From: JBBDRX01 sp040905245
Lineage (GTDB): Bacteria; Bacteroidota; Rhodothermia; Balneolales; Balneolaceae
NCBI GenBank assembly: GCA_040905245.1
Contig: JBBDRX010000082.1
Span: 1-27,781 of the forward strand
Direction of reading: 5' to 3'
DNA: 27,781 nt
The translations under genes were made by a program, and so were the position numbers. The stretch's first letter is position 1; each line of letters opens with the position of its first letter. The notes beneath the pieces are model-generated. The model saw only the letters and a list, made by a program, of their open reading frames with translations. It ran no database searches and was not told the origin of the DNA. Below are positions 23,520-27,781 of this stretch, in pieces.

Positions 23520-24965
23520 TTGGAAACGTTGAGTGCAGAATCAGCCTGGGAGGAGTGTTTGGAGATTATCCAGGACAACATCAGTTATCAGAAATTCAAG
23601 TCCTGGTTCGAGCCCATCAAACCGGTGCGGCTGGAAAATGACACTCTCACTATTCAGGTACCCAGCCAGTTCTGGTACGAGTGGCTGGAGGAGCACTACT
23701 ATCAAATGCTCCGCTCCACAATAGCCAAAGTTTTGGGAGAAGAAGGAAAACTGGAATACTCTATTCTTGTGGAGAAATCCGACAACCTCGAAGACAACCG
23801 TTCCGTACGCCTTCCACAACGGCCGATGCCACCCTCCGGCCCTCAGGAGATGAATAGCTACGGTACGGAACAACCGGAAGCGATCGAAAATCCGTTTGTC
23901 ATTCCCGGGATACGAAAATCCAGAGTCGACTCGAACCTGAATAACAGCTACGTCTTCGAACGATTCATTGAAGGAGATTGCAATCGATTGGCACGCTCTG
24001 CTGCCATGGCTATTGCAGAAAAACCGGGGAAAAACTCATTCAATCCGTTTTTCATCTATGGCACGACCGGGCTCGGGAAAACTCACCTGGTACAGAGTAT
24101 CGGTAATCGGATTAAACAGGAAAATGGAGATGATTTCTCCGTATTGTACGTTTCATCTGAAACGTTCACCAATGAATTTGTCCAGGCTATCAGAAACAAC
24201 CGGGCCAGTGAATTTTCGATGTTCTACCGAAACATCGACGTTCTTCTTGTAGACGACATTCAGTTCTTCAGCGGAAAGGAGAAGACCCAGGAAGAGTTTT
24301 TTCACATATTCAATGCGCTTCATCAGGATGGTAAGCAGATTATATTGAGTAGTGACCGGGCGCCAAAGGATGTTCCCGATATTGAGGAGCGCCTTATCTC
24401 CAGATTCAGCTGGGGACTAAGTGCCGACCTGCAGATCCCGGAGTACGAAACCCGCTATGCGATTCTCGAGAGAAAAGCGAACGACAACGGCATCCAGCTG
24501 GATCCGCAAATCATTGAATTTATCGCTCATAACTTCAAGTCCAACGTACGAGACCTGGAGGGGGCTATTATCAAATTACTGGCCACTGCCTCTCTGAAGC
24601 ATGTCGATGAGATTGATCTTGGGATGGCCAAAGGGGCGCTGAAAGATATGATCCGCAGCTCCAATGCCCAGATCTCTATCGAATCGATTCAGAATTATGT
24701 CTGTGAATATTTTGGTATCGACTCCAACAAGGTTCGCGAAAAAACAAGAAAACAGGAGATCGTAGAAGCCCGCCAAATCGCCATGTATCTTTCAAAACAG
24801 TTTACCAAATCGAGCCTGAAAACGATCGGGCTGCATTTCGGTGGCCGGGACCACTCTACCGTAATTCATGCGATTTCTACGGTGGAAGAGCGGTTAAGTA
24901 CCATGCCGAAGTACAAACGCATTCTGCAAGAGCTTGAACAGAAGATCGAAGTCGCAACGCTCTGA
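23520..24965 (+). CDS. dnaA: Chromosomal replication initiator protein DnaA
   Basis: DnaA binds oriC, opens the duplex and recruits the helicase. The 481 residues show domain I (WEECLEIIQDNISYQKFKSWFEPI), a linker (about 90-150), the AAA+ domain with Walker A GTTGLGKT (181-188), Walker B VLLVDDIQFF (about residues 241-250) and LISRFSWGL, and the C-terminal DNA-binding domain with RKQEIVEARQIAMYLSKQFT and the signature FGGRDHSTVIHAI (about 440-452). The start is TTG at 23520: an in-frame TAA lies two codons upstream and no ATG gives an intact domain I. A TTG start fits low, controlled expression. The putative origin precedes it and folB follows after five bases. Confidence 0.98.
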   Translation: METLSAESAWEECLEIIQDNISYQKFKSWFEPIKPVRLENDTLTIQVPSQFWYEWLEEHYYQMLRSTIAKVLGEEGKLEYSILVEKSDNLEDNRSVRLPQRPMPPSGPQEMNSYGTEQPEAIENPFVIPGIRKSRVDSNLNNSYVFERFIEGDCNRLARSAAMAIAEKPGKNSFNPFFIYGTTGLGKTHLVQSIGNRIKQENGDDFSVLYVSSETFTNEFVQAIRNNRASEFSMFYRNIDVLLVDDIQFFSGKEKTQEEFFHIFNALHQDGKQIILSSDRAPKDVPDIEERLISRFSWGLSADLQIPEYETRYAILERKANDNGIQLDPQIIEFIAHNFKSNVRDLEGAIIKLLATASLKHVDEIDLGMAKGALKDMIRSSNAQISIESIQNYVCEYFGIDSNKVREKTRKQEIVEARQIAMYLSKQFTKSSLKTIGLHFGGRDHSTVIHAISTVEERLSTMPKYKRILQELEQKIEVATL

Positions 24966-24970
24966 CACTT

Positions 24971-25330
24971 GTGGACACTCTGACTATCAAATCACTCCGA
25001 ATCAGCGGGCACCACGGTGTCTATGAGGAGGAGCGAGAGAGGGGAACGCTCTTCGAAGTGGATCTGGTCTTTCACGGTCATTTCAGAACTGCAGGCGAAT
25101 CTGACGATCTTACCGAAGCGCTCAACTATGAAGAGGCAGAAGCCCTGACAGAACAGATCCTGAAAGGGCCATCACGAAATCTGATCGAATCACTTTGTGT
25201 AGAAATCGGAGACACCCTTTTTCAACAATTCCCCGATGTCAACAGGCTGGAAGTCGCTCTTCGAAAACAATCTCCTGCACTGAATAATCCGGTCGAGTAC
25301 ACCGAAATACGAATGTCATGGCAGAGATAG
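24971..25330 (+). CDS. folB: Dihydroneopterin aldolase
   Basis: FolB cleaves 7,8-dihydroneopterin to 6-hydroxymethyl-7,8-dihydropterin and glycolaldehyde in folate synthesis. The 119-residue protein has the family N-terminus (LTIKSLRISGHHGVYEEERERGTLFEVDLVF), the ALNYEEAEALTEQIL strand-helix, NLIESLCVEIGDTLF and the catalytic lysine in LRKQSPALNNPVEYTEI (about Lys99). It starts at GTG 24971, five bases after dnaA, and overlaps folK by 13 bases. The next gene encodes the enzyme that uses its product. Confidence 0.96.
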   Translation: MDTLTIKSLRISGHHGVYEEERERGTLFEVDLVFHGHFRTAGESDDLTEALNYEEAEALTEQILKGPSRNLIESLCVEIGDTLFQQFPDVNRLEVALRKQSPALNNPVEYTEIRMSWQR

Positions 25331-25806
25331 TGATTGCCGCCGGGTCCAATCTGGGAAACCGACAGCAACTCATTCGGGGTGCGGGACGTTTCCTTGAGAA
25401 GATCTCGGAGCAATCAATTGAAAAATCTTCCATCTGGGAATCCGAACCGATCGGGCCTGCAGAATACCCGTTTCTGAACAGTATCGCTATCATCGAAACA
25501 TCTCTCAAACCAGTTGAGCTTCTCACAGAACTGAAGAAGTTTGAGCAGGCGTCCGGCAGAAGCCCCACCTCTGTACGATGGGGCCCCCGACTGCTGGACC
25601 TGGACATCATCGCCTGGGACAACTTGGTGATTCAGGAAGAGAACCTTATTATCCCACATCCGGAGTATAAAAATCGACTATTCGTCCTGCTGCCGCTACA
25701 AGAGCTCCGCCCCTACTGGACGGACCCTGAGGATGGCAACGGAATTGAATCGATGATTACTGAAGCCCCTCAAATGAGGATTTACAAAACATCAGAAGAC
25801 TGGTAG
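25318..25806 (+). CDS. folK: 2-amino-4-hydroxy-6-hydroxymethyldihydropteridine pyrophosphokinase (HPPK)
   Basis: HPPK transfers pyrophosphate from ATP to 6-hydroxymethyl-7,8-dihydropterin, the step after FolB. The 162 residues carry VIAAGSNLGNRQQLI, SSIWESEPIGPAEYPFLNSIAIIET, the signature RWGPRLLDLDII (87-98, normally RxGPRxLDLDI) with the two Mg-binding aspartates, and IPHPEYKNRLFVLLPLQEL. It starts within the folB 3' end, indicating coupled translation. Confidence 0.97.
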   Translation: MAEIVIAAGSNLGNRQQLIRGAGRFLEKISEQSIEKSSIWESEPIGPAEYPFLNSIAIIETSLKPVELLTELKKFEQASGRSPTSVRWGPRLLDLDIIAWDNLVIQEENLIIPHPEYKNRLFVLLPLQELRPYWTDPEDGNGIESMITEAPQMRIYKTSEDW

Positions 25807-25818
25807 CGGTATATATCT

Positions 25819-26460
25819 ATGAATCAGTTCGACTATATCGCCATCGAAGGTGTTATCGGCGCCGGAAAAACAACACTGGCGGAACTACTTGCGGAGCGCC
25901 ATCAGGGCCGGCTGGTTCGTGAGCAGTTCGAGGAGAATCCATTTCTGCCAAAGTTCTATGAAGATCGGCAACGATACGCCTTTCAGACACAACTGGCTTT
26001 CCTCGCAAGCCGGTTCAAACAACAACAGGCTCTCAGTAGCAAGGATCTGTTTCATCAGATGGTCATTTCTGACTACCTGTTCGAGAAGGATCGGATCTTT
26101 GCACGCCTGAACCTGAACGAAGATGAACTGGGACTCTACGATACGATCTACAATATCATGACCGGAATTGCCGTAAAACCGGATCTGATCATCTTTTTGC
26201 AGTCCAGTGTCGAAAGTTTGATGAAAAATATTAAAAAACGTGGCCGAGAGTATGAAAAACAGATCTCAGAAGAGTATCTTTACGAACTGAATGAAGCATA
26301 TAACCACTTTTTTTATCACTACAATAAAACCCCTCTGATCATCATTAACAGTTCAGACATTCAGTTCGATCAGCGGCCGGACTATCTGGAGTACGTGGAA
26401 GAACAGATATTTCATCAGCCGATTCGAAGTAATACTCACATTCACATAATCTCTGACTAA
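25819..26460 (+). CDS. Deoxynucleoside kinase (dNK/dCK-dGK family)
   Basis: The 213-residue kinase has a P-loop GVIGAGKT (11-18), the substrate-site EENPFLPKFYEDRQRYAFQTQLAFLASRF block, ISDYLFEKDRIFARLNL (the DRS-like region) and a lid segment with RGREYEKQISEEYLYELNEAY. It phosphorylates deoxynucleosides for dNTP salvage; base preference cannot be read reliably. It lies 12 bases after folK, and the following ORF begins immediately after its stop, so it belongs to the dnaA-proximal transcript. Confidence 0.9.
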   Translation: MNQFDYIAIEGVIGAGKTTLAELLAERHQGRLVREQFEENPFLPKFYEDRQRYAFQTQLAFLASRFKQQQALSSKDLFHQMVISDYLFEKDRIFARLNLNEDELGLYDTIYNIMTGIAVKPDLIIFLQSSVESLMKNIKKRGREYEKQISEEYLYELNEAYNHFFYHYNKTPLIIINSSDIQFDQRPDYLEYVEEQIFHQPIRSNTHIHIISD

Positions 26461-26691
26461 ATGATACGCTGGCTGGTCATTGCCCTCTTCATCTACCTGA
26501 TGATCCGATTGATTACCGGACGTGGAAGAGGGAAGAAAAGGGGACCGACATTTCAATTTCGCTACGGCAAATTCTCCAACAGAGAACCAAACAACAACCG
26601 TTCAAAATCTGACGATCTGGACCAGGTGGAGGAAGCCGAATATGAGGACATCACCGAGATTGACGATTCAGAAAAAAAGCACAGTACATGA
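26461..26691 (+). CDS. Small single-pass membrane protein, DUF4834-like
   Basis: This 76-residue protein has one hydrophobic N-terminal helix (IRWLVIALFIYLMIRLITG), a basic GRGRGKKRG segment, a hydrophilic middle and an acidic end (EEAEYEDITEIDDSEKK). The layout and the acidic EYxDxxEID ending resemble DUF4834, a small Bacteroidota membrane family; I base that on pattern memory only. It starts at the base after the kinase stop and its own stop overlaps the TPR gene (ATGA), so it is very likely cotranslated with both. The function is unknown. Confidence 0.75.
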   Translation: MIRWLVIALFIYLMIRLITGRGRGKKRGPTFQFRYGKFSNREPNNNRSKSDDLDQVEEAEYEDITEIDDSEKKHST

Positions 26692-27227
26692 ATTTCGAGG
26701 AGAAGTACAATAAAGGATACGAGCTACTAAACGAACAAGATCTGGATAAAAGCCTGGATCTTGCCAGAGAGTTGCAGAAAATGAATCCGGATGCTCCCGA
26801 GGGATATACCCTCGAAGGAGAGGTCATGCAAAAACTGAATCAGTGGGAGCCAAGCATCAAGTCTCTTGATGATGCCATTGAACGAGATCCGGAGAGCGGG
26901 CGGCTCTATAACCTCCGGGGCTTCGCTTACATGAACAGTGAACAGCTGGAAAAAGCACGTGAGGATTTTGAACGAGCCATTGAGCTCGACGATCTTGCTA
27001 CCGCTCACAGGCATCTGATTCTCTACAAACTGATGAGTGGAGATGGTAAATCTGCCATTCAGTATCTTCTGGATCGAATCAAACAGGACCCACGAGATGT
27101 TGAAAACTGGATTTTGATGGGAGACTTGATGAAAAAGGGAGGGCATGAAGAAAAAGCCATTACCTACTATCAGCAGGCTCTCAAGATGGACCCGAACAAT
27201 GAATACGTAAAAAACCAGATTGAATGA
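26688..27227 (+). CDS. TPR-repeat protein
   Basis: The 179 residues form about four tetratricopeptide repeats: YNKGYELLNEQDLDKSLDLARELQKMNPDAPEGYTLEGEVMQKLNQWEPSIKSLDDAIERDPESGRLYNLRGFAYMNSEQLEKAREDFERAIELDD, then a weaker repeat around LILYKLMSGDGKSAIQYL, and a final one (VENWILMGDLMKKGGHEEKAITYYQQALKMDPNNEYVKNQIE). There is no signal peptide or membrane helix, so it is a cytoplasmic protein-protein adaptor. It overlaps both neighbours by four bases (ATGA), implying tight coupling and perhaps a joint complex. The partner is unknown. Confidence 0.85.
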   Translation: MNFEEKYNKGYELLNEQDLDKSLDLARELQKMNPDAPEGYTLEGEVMQKLNQWEPSIKSLDDAIERDPESGRLYNLRGFAYMNSEQLEKAREDFERAIELDDLATAHRHLILYKLMSGDGKSAIQYLLDRIKQDPRDVENWILMGDLMKKGGHEEKAITYYQQALKMDPNNEYVKNQIE

Positions 27228-27574
27228 AAATTGTAGACCCGACAGGAAAAGAAGTTACCAGTAAAGAGAATAAAAAGGCCGGAGAGCTCGAAAAGCAGCT
27301 CTCTAAAAAGATGGAGACCATCCTCGAGCCCATTCTCAACAAAATAAAACTAAGTGGTGCACAGATACCTCAGGAACAGCTGTTGCAGATCTCATCAATG
27401 GCACATCAAATGCTGTTCTATCGCATGGTCTACAACCTTGCCCTAAAAGCTGGCGTTGAAAATCTTGACGAATTGATTGGAGAAGATGATCTCGAAGAGC
27501 TCAAAACATCGTTGAGCAATCAACTTCAGGTTGTCGATCCTTCAGAAGGCCAACAAGGTGAAAATAACTCCTGA
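27224..27574 (+). CDS. Uncharacterised helical protein, 116 residues
   Basis: The gene starts inside the TPR gene stop (ATGA) and is the last of the operon. The protein is mostly alpha-helical by composition: a lysine/glutamate-rich start (KENKKAGELEKQLSKKMETILEPILNKI), a more hydrophobic core (LLQISSMAHQMLFYRMVYNLALKAGVENLDELIG) and an acidic C-terminus ending GQQGENNS. There is no signal peptide or recognised domain. Translational coupling to the TPR protein suggests they act together. A six-base-pair inverted repeat lies 21 bases beyond the stop. Confidence 0.75.
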   Translation: MKIVDPTGKEVTSKENKKAGELEKQLSKKMETILEPILNKIKLSGAQIPQEQLLQISSMAHQMLFYRMVYNLALKAGVENLDELIGEDDLEELKTSLSNQLQVVDPSEGQQGENNS

Positions 27575-27595
27575 ACAGAACTACCGGCACGAAAT

Positions 27596-27615
27596 TACCA
27601 CCTGTCTGTGTGGTA
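27596..27615 (+). terminator. Weak hairpin after the dnaA-operon tail
   Basis: TACCAC (27596-27601) and GTGGTA (27610-27615) are inverted copies around an eight-base loop, in the 134-base gap before the tRNA gene. No U-tract follows, so termination strength is doubtful. Confidence 0.25.
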
Positions 27616-27665
27616 TAAGTGTTGATGAATCGCGGCCTGAACTCCTCTTTCAGCTGGAAATTGTC

Positions 27666-27698
27666 TTTGAAGGTTCAGGAGATTCACCGTACCTTTTG
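27666..27698 (+). promoter_or_regulatory. Bacteroidota-type promoter of the tRNA-Pro gene
   Basis: TTTG (27666-27669), a 20-base spacer, then TACCTTTTG (27690-27698) closely match the Bacteroidota -33/-7 consensus (TTTG, 19-21 nt, TAnnTTTG). Transcription would begin around 27703-27706, just before the mature tRNA 5' end at 27709. The position strongly supports function. Confidence 0.62.
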
Positions 27699-27708
27699 CA
27701 AGTTAAAT

Positions 27709-27781
<73 letters not shown>

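Overview
The window looks like a chromosomal replication-origin neighbourhood from a bacterium of the Bacteroidota/Balneolota-Rhodothermota group (inference). Supporting signs are the general lack of Shine-Dalgarno sequences (eno is an exception), an AT-rich -33/-7 promoter of the Bacteroidota type (TTTG, 20 nt, TAnnTTTG-like) in front of a tRNA gene, Bacteroidota-like versions of L13, S9 and DnaA, and a DUF4834-like small membrane protein. I saw no insertion sequence, prophage, CRISPR array or rRNA gene. Nearly all of the window is dense housekeeping sequence.

Layout: (1) 1-2776 (+): a three-gene block of type III polyketide synthase (5' end cut off), SAM methyltransferase and FAD monooxygenase, probably a phenolic-lipid/quinone-type pathway. 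(2) 2798-5509 (-): aconitase AcnA, convergent with the block and separated from it by a perfect inverted repeat. (3) 5823-10096 (+): translation genes rplM-rpsI, rpsB-tsf and pyrH-frr, with a structured leader before rpsB and a strong terminator between tsf and pyrH. (4) 10180-13707 (+): smc. (5) 13831-15270 (-): a DEAD-box helicase whose motif II reads DEVD. (6) 15612-16856 (+): long-form ispH. (7) 16860-20668 (-): a YbbR/CdaR-like protein, a DUF721/DciA-like protein and recF, tightly packed, with eno upstream. (8) 20780-21619 (-): a secreted or outer-membrane beta-barrel-like protein. (9) 21848-23185 (+): an unknown acidic protein and prmC. (10) 23186-23519: a putative oriC with four DnaA boxes and an AT-rich segment. 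(11) 23520-27574 (+): dnaA, folB, folK, a deoxynucleoside kinase, a small membrane protein, a TPR protein and an unknown protein, many with overlapping ends. (12) 27709 to the right edge: tRNA-Pro(GGG), with its own promoter.

The genes fit together as a growth-core region: initiation of replication (DnaA, oriC, DciA-like loader), recombination and chromosome organisation (RecF, SMC), ribosome production and recycling (L13, S9, S2, EF-Ts, RRF, PrmC), nucleotide and folate supply (PyrH, dNK, FolB, FolK), central carbon flow (AcnA, Eno) and isoprenoid supply (IspH).

The most interesting items beyond the standard genes are a nested three-helix RNA leader upstream of rpsB (6714-6783), the polyketide/methyltransferase/monooxygenase block with a 28-codon ORF bridging two of its genes, two unlisted small open frames (5562-5744 and 15375-15572), and an uncharacterised gene trio at 26461-27574 joined by four-base overlaps.
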